8,332 bases of DNA, from contig CAYWXK010000090.1 of NCBI GenBank assembly GCA_964462515.1, positions 1 to 8,332 of the forward strand. Reading direction: 5' to 3'. The notes below the pieces were generated by a model, which worked only from the letters and a program-made list of their open reading frames with translations, had not been told where the DNA came from and ran no database searches. Source of the stretch: CAYWXK01 sp964462515 (GTDB lineage: Bacteria; Planctomycetota; Phycisphaerae; Sedimentisphaerales; Anaerobacaceae). A program made the position numbers and the translations under genes. Shown piece after piece: positions 1-6,563 of this stretch. Within the stretch, counting starts at the first letter, position 1. Every line of letters begins with the position of its first letter.

Positions 1-2
1 CA

Positions 3-140
3 GGAGCGGCGATTGTTGCAGGCGTTTTATGGATAGCGAGTGCGCCGCGCAGATTTGTGCGGGCGCTGCCGGTTAAAAAATATCCTGGTTCCTTGAAACC
101 TCTGGGAGACGTTTTCAAGCAAAGCAAATTGAGCGGATGA
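3..140 (+). CDS. C-terminal fragment of an unidentified membrane protein (5' end outside window)
   Basis: An open frame enters from the left edge and ends at TGA 138-140, giving 45 residues. The visible part begins with a hydrophobic stretch (AAIVAGVLWIA) that looks like the last membrane helix. A basic tail of about 30 residues follows, with RRFVRALPVKKYPG, and probably lies in the cytoplasm. I do not recognise the family. The stop lies one base before the ATG of the Memo/AMMECR1 gene, so the two genes are very likely co-transcribed and this protein probably belongs to the same functional unit. A radical SAM partner would be the expected neighbour of Memo/AMMECR1 genes, but nothing in these 45 residues shows that identity. 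It could be any polytopic membrane protein. Confidence 0.6.
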   Translation, partial: GAAIVAGVLWIASAPRRFVRALPVKKYPGSLKPLGDVFKQSKLSG

Positions 141-141
141 T

Positions 142-1725
142 ATGGGCAGGAAAAAGAAATTTCTGTTAGGTTTGGCAATTGCATTATTATGTGTCGCAAG
201 TCTATTTTTCCAGGCAACGTGCAGGCGAAAGGCGCCTGTACCTGTTGAAGGCACGGTGGATTCTATTGTAAAGCAGGTCTTGCTACAAACTAAGAATGTG
301 CTGAAGTCATCGATTGCGGGGTCATGGTATTCTAACGATGCAAACACGCTGAACAAGGAAATTGAGGGCTATTTTCAGAAGGCCGAGGCTAAACCGCTAA
401 ACGATGTAATAGCATTGATTTCGCCGCACGCCGGGTATCAGTATTCGGGCCAGACGGCTGTAAGGGGGATAAAATCCGCTGCCAAGCAATACCGGAGAAT
501 AATTGTGATTGGCCCCAGTCATCGTGTCCAGATGGAAGAGGTGCTAATTGTTCCGAGAGCGACCCATTATCAGACACCACTCGGAGAGGTGGAGCTGGAT
601 GTGGAATTCATAAATAAACTTTTAGAGCACCCGGTATTTCAGTATGTGCCGGATGCGCTGGAGTATGAGCACAGTGCTCAGATTCAGGTGCCGCTGTTAC
701 AATACAGCCAAAAGAATTTCAAGCTTGTGCCGATTGTTGCAGGCCATTGCTCATTCGGGACGATTACAAAAGCGGGCAGGATTCTAAAAAGCTTGACAGA
801 CCAGGATACGCTTGTAGTTGCGAGTTCAGATTTCACACATTACGGAGCAAGCTATGATTATGTGCCTTTCAGGGAAAATATCCAGGAGCAAATCAAAAAG
901 CTCGATATGGGGGCTTATGAATATATTGCGAAGTTAGACAGCAAAGGGTTTTTGGAATACAGGAATAGGACGGGCGCGACGATATGCGGTTCGGTTCCGA
1001 TAGCGATATTGCTTTCGATGTTAAGCCCGGATGTCAAAACCGAACTTATAAACTACACAACCAGCGGCGAGCTTATGAAAGACTTTAGCAATTCGGTTAG
1101 CTATTTTAGTATTGCTTTTTGCGGCGCGTGGCAGAAATCGTCACAGAATGAACAGCCGGAAAACCGACCGGAGCTGACCGAGGAAGATAAAAGGCAGCTT
1201 TTGACTCTGGCTCGTAAAACAATCCTTTATGCGCTTAAGAATAGACGGGTTCCGGGTGTTTCGGAGCTGGGCATTACAGTCAGCGATGTGATGAAGATTC
1301 CGCGGGCGGCATTCGTAACGCTAAAAAAATATTCTCAACTGAGAGGCTGCATCGGCGATGTCTTTCCGCAAAGGCCCTTATACAAGTCGGTTCTTGTTAA
1401 TGCAATAAATGCAAGTTTCAACGATAGGCGATTTCCTCCTCTGGAGGAAAATGAGTGCAACGATATTAGAATCGAAATCTCTGCACTTACGGTGCCAGCG
1501 CCTATTGCGTCGCCGAGCGAAATCCGTATTGGAGTAGATGGCGTTGTGTTAAACAAAGACAGTCGCTCGGCGCTGTTTTTGCCTCAGGTTGCATCCGAGC
1601 AGGGCTGGGACCTCAACCAGATGCTTTCGAATCTTTCGCTAAAAGCAGGTTTGCCTGCGGATGCCTGGAAGGAAGGCGCCAGCTTTTTGGTTTTTCAGGC
1701 AGTTGTTTTTGGTGAAGAAAAATGA
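142..1725 (+). CDS. Memo-AMMECR1 fusion protein (AmmeMemoRadiSam proteins B and A) with signal-like N-terminus
   Basis: 527 residues. Residues 1-27 form a basic start (MGRKKK), a hydrophobic core and QATC. This is a signal peptide, membrane anchor or poor lipobox. Residues about 57-330 are a Memo domain. Its PHAGY (H96), GPSH (H127) and C282 in TICGSVPI match human MEMO1 His49, His81 and Cys244, the reported metal-binding site. EHS (H177) and SSDFTHYG (H233) are also typical. Residues about 345-525 are an AMMECR1 domain with its hallmark LRGCIG at 400-405. The reaction is unknown; in many prokaryotes the two domains are encoded beside a radical SAM enzyme, together called AmmeMemoRadiSam. The ATG at 142 was chosen because it starts the basic plus hydrophobic leader and follows the upstream stop by one base. 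No clear Shine-Dalgarno is seen. The 3' end overlaps the next gene by 4 bp. Most relatives are soluble, so the leader is unusual. Confidence 0.9.
   Translation: MGRKKKFLLGLAIALLCVASLFFQATCRRKAPVPVEGTVDSIVKQVLLQTKNVLKSSIAGSWYSNDANTLNKEIEGYFQKAEAKPLNDVIALISPHAGYQYSGQTAVRGIKSAAKQYRRIIVIGPSHRVQMEEVLIVPRATHYQTPLGEVELDVEFINKLLEHPVFQYVPDALEYEHSAQIQVPLLQYSQKNFKLVPIVAGHCSFGTITKAGRILKSLTDQDTLVVASSDFTHYGASYDYVPFRENIQEQIKKLDMGAYEYIAKLDSKGFLEYRNRTGATICGSVPIAILLSMLSPDVKTELINYTTSGELMKDFSNSVSYFSIAFCGAWQKSSQNEQPENRPELTEEDKRQLLTLARKTILYALKNRRVPGVSELGITVSDVMKIPRAAFVTLKKYSQLRGCIGDVFPQRPLYKSVLVNAINASFNDRRFPPLEENECNDIRIEISALTVPAPIASPSEIRIGVDGVVLNKDSRSALFLPQVASEQGWDLNQMLSNLSLKAGLPADAWKEGASFLVFQAVVFGEEK
1722..1725 (+). 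promoter_or_regulatory. ATGA stop/start overlap (translational coupling)
   Basis: The TGA stop of the Memo-AMMECR1 gene (1723-1725) overlaps the ATG start of the giant membrane protein (1722-1724). The only upstream purine-rich match is a weak GGTGAAG at 1711-1717. Re-initiation by the terminating ribosome would explain expression and suggests the two proteins are made in fixed proportion. Confidence 0.75.
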
Positions 1726-4700
1726 AATTTGCGCGGGGGTTACTGATTTTTAGCTACGGGCTGTTCACTATCGCGGCCCAGAGTCTGCTTTTTCGAGACT
1801 TTTTAACCAGCTTCGAAGGCAACGATATAAGCGTTGGAATTTTTTTTGGCTCGTGGTTTTTGTGGATTGGTCTTGGCGCGATACTGGTTTATAAGGGCAC
1901 AAGTTTTGCCGAAAAGTTGCTAAAAAATATAGAATTTCTTTTTCTGTGTTACCTGCCTGCCTTTATTCTTCAGTTGATACTGATTATCCAGGCTCGCAAT
2001 CTTGCAGGAGTCCAGGCCCACGCACTATTATCTATACGAGCTATCTTGCTTTTATCAATACTGGTTAATGCGCCGGTAAGCATTATAACGGGGACGTTTT
2101 TTCCTCTTGCCTGCCGATGGGTTCAGAAGGAGACGGATTCTGCCATCTCTAATGTATATGTCATCGAAGCAGCAGGAAGTTTTGTCGGCGGACTTGGGGC
2201 GACAGTGCTTCTGGGGCTTGGAGTAAGCTCGGCAAAGATTTTCTTCATCCTTGCCTTGGTTCTTTCCATATCGGTATTTGCGGTCCAGCTCGCTAAAGTC
2301 AAAACCCAAGCTCAAAACATACCGGGTTTGCGTTTTCGATATTTTACCTGTGCAATTTCTTTTTTGATTCCGCTTTCTTTCGGTGTTTGCCTCATCGCCG
2401 GCGTTGATAAAGCCTTAATGAATTATGTGCGGGTTGTAAAATGGACGAAGCTGCTTCCAGAAGATAGCCTTATCGGGTCATTTCAAACGGCTCAGGCAGA
2501 ATACCTTTATGGAATTTATCAGGGGCAGTGGGTAGCTGTTCGTGAAGGCAGTGTCTGCGAGGTGCTGCCGGACAAGGCTTCAGCGGGCCAGGCAGCAGCC
2601 ATCAGTCTTTGCCAGAATCCCGAGGCAGAAAACATATTGGTTGTCGGCTCAGGGTTGGGGGTGTGCTATGAATTTTTGCGTCTGCCTCAGATTAAACACA
2701 TAACCTGGGCACATTCCGACAGTGAATATGCAGAAAAGGTTGAGAGATTTATTCCGCCGCAGTTTAAGACTTCCGACCAGAGGCTACGCCGGCTGGATGG
2801 TGACATTCGAGTGATATTAGCCAGCCAGAAACAATATTATGACATTGTTATCGTCAATCTGCCGGAGGCAACCAGCTCCGTTCTGAATCGCTATTATACG
2901 CTTGAATTTTTTCGGCAGGTTAAAGATTCGCTCAGGCCGGATGGTGTAATAGCTATCCGCGTGGCAGGGGGTGAAAACATTATGGGCACCGAGCTGGTCA
3001 ATCTCGGCGCCTCAACGAAATTGACGCTCGAAAAAGTTTTTTCACGACTGGTTCTTACACCCGGTGAATATACCTGGTTTATCGCATCTGATTCTAACAA
3101 TCTTACAGGCGACCCTGCTGTTTTGCGAGACCGTTTTGCAGCGATAAAAGGTGCAGAGGAGATTTTTGCGCCGCAGGCGTTGCTTTCGGTTTATTTGCCC
3201 GACCGTGCTGCTAAAGCTCTGGAGGACTACGCCAGGGCAGATTTGCCGGAGAGTATGCTGGTTAATCGCGATTCCAGGCCGCTGACGCATTTGTATAGTC
3301 TGCTGCTGGCGGCAAAGCAATCTGGTGCGCCTGTCGCCAGATTGGTTAAGCATCTTGCATTAGCAGGGCCGGCGGTTTTTGTTGTTCCTATTTTGGTTCT
3401 TATAGTGCTGCGGGTCATTTATGTTCTGAGGAGAGATGGGCAGGGCGGCCAGACCGCCACACATCTGGCGGGTAAATCGAGCTTTGATAGTTCGTTTTTA
3501 GTTTTCTCGGCCGGCTGGATTGGAATCGGGGTGGTGATTGTCCTGATGTATCTATATCAGACTCTGTTTGGCTCGCTTTATCTGCATATCGGGGTCATTT
3601 CATCTTTATTTATGGTGGGCCTGACGGTCGGCGCAGCGATAATCAGGCACCTGTTGGCGAGGACTCTGGAAGAAAAGCGCAGAGTTAGGGTTGCAGAAAT
3701 TCTGCTGTTGATGGTGACATCTGTTCATACAGTGATTTTGGCAGCGGTTGCATTCCGGCCAATTGGACAATGGAGCCGGGATTTAGCTGGATTGGGCGGC
3801 GTTCTGGAGCCGATGCACCTTATTTTTGCGAGCGTTTTTATCCTGTGTGGCTTATGCAGCGGCTGCTATTTTCCAATCGCCGCCAGACAGCTCGCTGTTG
3901 TAGGTTTTGAGGCAGGGCAGGCAGGCAGCAAGCTCGAAACCGCCGACCACCTCGGTGCGTCACTTGGAGGGGTGGTGACAGGGCTTGTGCTCGTCCCGGT
4001 TTTCGGAGCTAAAGTAACGTTGTTTTTATTTATCGCTCTTATATTAGCCAATCTGCCGCTCGCAGGATTGAAAATATATAGGCCGGAAAGTATAGGCTCA
4101 CTGAAGGACACGACATTTGGATTGCGCAAGCTCGGGTTTATTTTATTGGGGGTCGGCCTTTCAGTTGTCGTGTGCTCGAATTTGCTGGCACAGGCTGGGG
4201 CGCGTCTAAGGCCATCGCTGCCGCAATCTGCTGCCCAGGGATTAGCAGGCATATTGAACATTGAGCGGGTGTCAGCGGTTTTTCGTGATGATGCGCGAAA
4301 AGTCAGTTATTTCGCTGTCCGTGATGAAGCAGGAAATCTGAGCGGATACGTCTTTAGCTCCGAGGACCTGTCGCCGGAGGTTCGCGGCTATGGGGGCAAG
4401 ATAAATCTTGCCATTTATGTGGATAGTGCCGGCAAATTGATTAACTTTCATATAATCCGCTCGAACGAAACCCCTTCGTATCTGGAGCTTCTGGATAAAT
4501 GGTGCGGGCAACTTAGCGGGCGTGGGCTTTTCGGGCCAAGGCCGTTTGCGGATGTTGACGCTGTAACAGGAGCGACGATAAGCTCTAAAGCCATTCTTTC
4601 TGCCCTCCAAACTTCCGGCCAAAGATTTGCGGTGCAGATTCTGGGACAATCTTTACAGCCCCAGATGCGGCAAGCGCGATGGACTAATTACCTGCCGGAT

Positions 4701-5708
4701 ACACGCGGTTTGTATCTGATTGGCGCCTTTATAATTGCCTTGATTGTAACCTACCGAGGCGGATTCTGGACCAGACTTGGCGTGCTGATATTTAATCTGG
4801 TGGTCGGCGGCATTATTTTGAATGCCCAGTATTCCACCGAGCAGATAGTATCATTGTTATCCGCGCAGACTCCTGCCTTGAGCCTGGCGGGTGCATTTTT
4901 GCTCGTTATTGGAGTGCCGATTTTTGCAATAATTTTCGGCAATATGTACTGTGGTTATGTCTGTCCCTTCGGCGCTGCGCAGGAGCTTCTCGGCTACATC
5001 CTGCCGGCAAGATTCAGACAGCCGATATCCATAGAGAAAATGCAAAAGGCAAGATTCGTCAAATACGCTGTCCTTTTTGTCTTCGTAATCGTCTTCTTTC
5101 TTTCCAGAAACAGAGTAACTCTGGCCGCAGACCCGCTGATATCGATTTTCAATTTTCGATTTATGATATCCAGTTTTCAATCGGCGGCCTTTTTCTGGCA
5201 GACCTCTATGTGGCTGGTTGTGGCAGCAGCTTTGGCCGGCGCGATTTTCTATCCGCGTTTCTGGTGCAGATATTTGTGTCCGGCGGGGGCATTTTTGTCG
5301 CTGTTCAATAACGTAGTGATGTTGAAGCGGTATGTGCCTGCAAAATGGTTCGGCAGGTGCGGGTTCGGCCTTACCGCCAAAGACCGGATGGACTGCATTT
5401 ATTGCGACAAATGCCGCTACGAAGCCAAAGCGATACTAAAGCAGGAAGTATTAGAGGGTGCTGCATATAGGCCGGTAAAACCTCTATCTCGATATTTTGT
5501 AATTTGCGTCCTTGCGGCAGCGATACTTGTATCGGCGATTTCGATAAACAAATTTTTTGAGGTCGCCCCCATAGGCATAGATTACTCTACAACCGCAGTT
5601 TCATCGGCTGGTCAGCCAAGAGACGTTGACCTGCAGCGCGTCCGCACGCTGATTGAGCAGAAGAGACTTTCCGACCGCGAGGCCGAATTTTATAAAAAGG
5701 TCGAATGA
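1722..5708 (+). CDS. Giant membrane fusion: spermidine-synthase-like transmembrane protein + NosR-like FMN/iron-sulfur protein
   Basis: 1328 residues, with about 20 predicted membrane helices. Residues 1-228 hold about seven helices. Residues 235-530 are a Rossmann domain of the membrane spermidine synthase type: GSGLG (309-313), then DIVIVNLPEATSS (374-386) and NRYYTLEFF. The catalytic DxxD of real aminopropyltransferases is NxxE here (N379, E382), so polyamine synthesis is doubtful. Residues 545-822 are about eight more helices. Residues 845-975 are an FMN-binding domain with DAVTGATISS. T952 is the expected site of covalent FMN attachment by ApbE, as in NqrC, RnfG and NosR. Residues 996-1275 are a NosR/NapH-like membrane module with C1077xxxC1081P and C1182xxxC1186P, plus C1213 and C1225/C1228/C1231. 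The tail (1280-1328) is hydrophilic and charged. The protein probably moves electrons across or along the membrane for the Memo-AMMECR1 partner; that role is inferred. One continuous frame shows no sign of an assembly join. Confidence 0.85.
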   Translation: MKFARGLLIFSYGLFTIAAQSLLFRDFLTSFEGNDISVGIFFGSWFLWIGLGAILVYKGTSFAEKLLKNIEFLFLCYLPAFILQLILIIQARNLAGVQAHALLSIRAILLLSILVNAPVSIITGTFFPLACRWVQKETDSAISNVYVIEAAGSFVGGLGATVLLGLGVSSAKIFFILALVLSISVFAVQLAKVKTQAQNIPGLRFRYFTCAISFLIPLSFGVCLIAGVDKALMNYVRVVKWTKLLPEDSLIGSFQTAQAEYLYGIYQGQWVAVREGSVCEVLPDKASAGQAAAISLCQNPEAENILVVGSGLGVCYEFLRLPQIKHITWAHSDSEYAEKVERFIPPQFKTSDQRLRRLDGDIRVILASQKQYYDIVIVNLPEATSSVLNRYYTLEFFRQVKDSLRPDGVIAIRVAGGENIMGTELVNLGASTKLTLEKVFSRLVLTPGEYTWFIASDSNNLTGDPAVLRDRFAAIKGAEEIFAPQALLSVYLPDRAAKALEDYARADLPESMLVNRDSRPLTHLYSLLLAAKQSGAPVARLVKHLALAGPAVFVVPILVLIVLRVIYVLRRDGQGGQTATHLAGKSSFDSSFLVFSAGWIGIGVVIVLMYLYQTLFGSLYLHIGVISSLFMVGLTVGAAIIRHLLARTLEEKRRVRVAEILLLMVTSVHTVILAAVAFRPIGQWSRDLAGLGGVLEPMHLIFASVFILCGLCSGCYFPIAARQLAVVGFEAGQAGSKLETADHLGASLGGVVTGLVLVPVFGAKVTLFLFIALILANLPLAGLKIYRPESIGSLKDTTFGLRKLGFILLGVGLSVVVCSNLLAQAGARLRPSLPQSAAQGLAGILNIERVSAVFRDDARKVSYFAVRDEAGNLSGYVFSSEDLSPEVRGYGGKINLAIYVDSAGKLINFHIIRSNETPSYLELLDKWCGQLSGRGLFGPRPFADVDAVTGATISSKAILSALQTSGQRFAVQILGQSLQPQMRQARWTNYLPDTRGLYLIGAFIIALIVTYRGGFWTRLGVLIFNLVVGGIILNAQYSTEQIVSLLSAQTPALSLAGAFLLVIGVPIFAIIFGNMYCGYVCPFGAAQELLGYILPARFRQPISIEKMQKARFVKYAVLFVFVIVFFLSRNRVTLAADPLISIFNFRFMISSFQSAAFFWQTSMWLVVAAALAGAIFYPRFWCRYLCPAGAFLSLFNNVVMLKRYVPAKWFGRCGFGLTAKDRMDCIYCDKCRYEAKAILKQEVLEGAAYRPVKPLSRYFVICVLAAAILVSAISINKFFEVAPIGIDYSTTAVSSAGQPRDVDLQRVRTLIEQKRLSDREAEFYKKVE
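3444..3471 (+). repeat. GC-rich double palindrome inside coding sequence
   Basis: GGCGG (3444-3448) pairs with CCGCC (3454-3458) around the loop CCAGA. The same CCGCC plus A (3454-3459) can instead pair with TGGCGG (3466-3471). The two hairpins are therefore mutually exclusive. They encode a glycine-rich hydrophilic linker (residues 571-586, RDGQGGQTATHLAGKS) just after the helix at 545-568. The composition differs from the flanking membrane-helix codons and resembles a small dispersed palindrome inserted in frame. Confidence 0.4.
4251..4646 (+). other. FMN-binding domain within the giant fusion
   Basis: Codons about 844-975 encode the soluble flavin domain placed between the helices at 803-822 and 996-1010. 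The D946-A-V-T-G-A-T952 signature is the flavinylation motif known from NqrC/RnfG/NosR domains. No apbE flavin transferase gene lies in the window, so the modification enzyme must be encoded elsewhere. Confidence 0.85.
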
Positions 5709-5744
5709 TTTTTTTATGGTTAGAAAATTTTTAAACTTATCAGC

Positions 5745-5773
5745 TTGAAGGGAAAAGAAGTTTCAAATATAAT
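5745..5773 (+). promoter_or_regulatory. Sigma70-type promoter for bioY
   Basis: The -35 candidate TTGAAG (5745-5750, four of six consensus bases) is followed by exactly 17 bp and a perfect -10 TATAAT (5768-5773). Transcription would start near 5780, about 107 bases before the bioY ATG. The region around it is AT-rich compared with the genes. The promoter makes bioY independent of the upstream operon. No experimental support is available from sequence alone. Confidence 0.6.
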
Positions 5774-5777
5774 GGTA

Positions 5778-5798
5778 ACACGGCCATCTTGGCCGTGT
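5778..5798 (+). repeat. Perfect 9-bp hairpin at the predicted bioY transcript start
   Basis: ACACGGCCA (5778-5786) and TGGCCGTGT (5790-5798) are exact inverted repeats with a 3-base TCT loop. No T-run follows, so it is not a classical terminator. It overlaps the predicted start site and could cap the 5' end of the leader, act as an operator, or be a copy of a dispersed palindrome. Confidence 0.6.
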
Positions 5799-5802
5799 CT
5801 TC

Positions 5803-5834
5803 ACCCCGTTTAGAAATAAGATTTCTAACGGGGT
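5803..5834 (+). repeat. 14-bp hairpin with one bulged T in bioY leader
   Basis: The left arm ACCCCGTTTAGAAAT (5803-5817) pairs with ATTTCTAACGGGGT (5821-5834). The match is complete apart from one extra T in the left arm, with loop AAG. It is the longest stem in the gap and lies 4 bases after the first hairpin. It has no T-run. Confidence 0.6.
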
Positions 5835-5835
5835 T

Positions 5836-5854
5836 CAAGGGCTGGAAGCCCTTG
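5836..5854 (+). repeat. Perfect 8-bp hairpin in bioY leader
   Basis: CAAGGGCT (5836-5843) and AGCCCTTG (5847-5854) pair exactly around a GGA loop. It begins one base after the previous stem ends. A weaker fourth pairing follows: ACCAAA (5857-5862) can pair with either TTTGGT copy (5869-5874 or 5875-5880), just before the bioY start. Confidence 0.6.
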
Positions 5855-5886
5855 CCACCAAACAAACTTTTGGTTTTGGTAATTGT

Positions 5887-6498
5887 ATGGATATGTTGAC
5901 GAACATAACGGTAGCTGACGTCTTTCGGCCTTGCCATAAAAGGCTCGCTGCAATTTATGATTTTGCGCTGGTTATTGGCGGCTCATTATTTATTGCTTTA
6001 AGTGCGCAGATTGCCGTCCATCTGCCATTTAGTCCTGTTCCTGTAACCGGGCAGACCTTTGCGGTTCTGTTGATAGGGGCGCTGTTCGGGTCGCGGCGAG
6101 GTTGTTTGAGTGTGCTTCTATATGTAATTGAGGGTGCAGCGGGACTACCTGTATTTGCAATGGGAAGAGGGGGACTACCTGTTTTATTTAGTCCGACTGG
6201 TGGTTATATTGTTGGTTTCATCGCAGCGGCATACCTTACAGGATTGTTAGCCGAAAAAGGTTGGGACCGCAGGATAATAACCGCTGCTTTAGCGATGGTT
6301 TTAGGCAACATCGTTATCTATACATTTGGCGTGCTGTGGTTAGCCTGCCTTAGGTTTATCTTTGGAGTGCCGATAGAAAATGGCGGCTTGTTTCTTGTCG
6401 GCGTGTATCCTTTTATTATCGGCGACATCTTGAAGATACTCCTGGCAGCGATACTTCTACCATCCGGCTGGCGATTGCTAAAATACATTAGAAGATAG
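5887..6498 (+). CDS. bioY: BioY biotin transporter substrate-binding component
   Basis: 203 residues, close to the usual BioY length of about 180-200. BioY is the membrane S-component that binds biotin for ECF-type uptake, alone or with an ATPase/T-component energising module. Family signatures are clear: SPVPVTGQTF at 49-58, LIGALFGSRRG at 62-72, LLYVIEGAAGLPVF at 77-90 and SPTGGYIVGF at 102-111. About six hydrophobic helices are visible. The start at 5887 gives a short polar N-terminus before the first helix. An ATG two codons later (5893) is equally possible, and no Shine-Dalgarno is seen for either. Its own promoter and hairpin leader lie directly upstream. No EcfA or EcfT gene adjoins it: the next gene is convergent and unrelated. 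It therefore either works alone or borrows a shared ECF module. Confidence 0.93.
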   Translation: MDMLTNITVADVFRPCHKRLAAIYDFALVIGGSLFIALSAQIAVHLPFSPVPVTGQTFAVLLIGALFGSRRGCLSVLLYVIEGAAGLPVFAMGRGGLPVLFSPTGGYIVGFIAAAYLTGLLAEKGWDRRIITAALAMVLGNIVIYTFGVLWLACLRFIFGVPIENGGLFLVGVYPFIIGDILKILLAAILLPSGWRLLKYIRR

Positions 6499-6563
6499 AA
6501 GTCAGCAGACAGGGGTCGTTCGGCGTTCGATATTCCATGACTCTATACGCTAAACGCTATTAG
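6499..6563. other. Short convergent intergenic gap with heptamer repeats
   Basis: The gap lies between the stops of bioY and the RCC1-like gene. It contains two tandem heptamer pairs: CGTTCGG/CGTTCGA (6517-6530) and ACGCTAA/ACGCTAT (6547-6560). I see no hairpin with a T-run on either strand, so no intrinsic terminator can be called. Confidence 0.4.

Noticed and set aside
27..580. Minus-strand open frames opposite the start of the Memo-AMMECR1 gene
   Set aside because: They overlap a well-supported gene and show no recognisable domains.
5669..5715. Possible intrinsic terminator at the end of the giant fusion gene (TTCCGACC / GGTCGAA followed by seven T)
   Set aside because: The stem is broken by a bulge, the loop is over 20 bases, and the stem is inside the coding end; too weak to call despite the T-run.
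5857..5886. BirA-type operator before bioY (ACAA...TTGT symmetry)
   Set aside because: Only four bases match on each side and the spacing is wrong; pairing of ACCAAA with TTTGGT explains the sequence as well.
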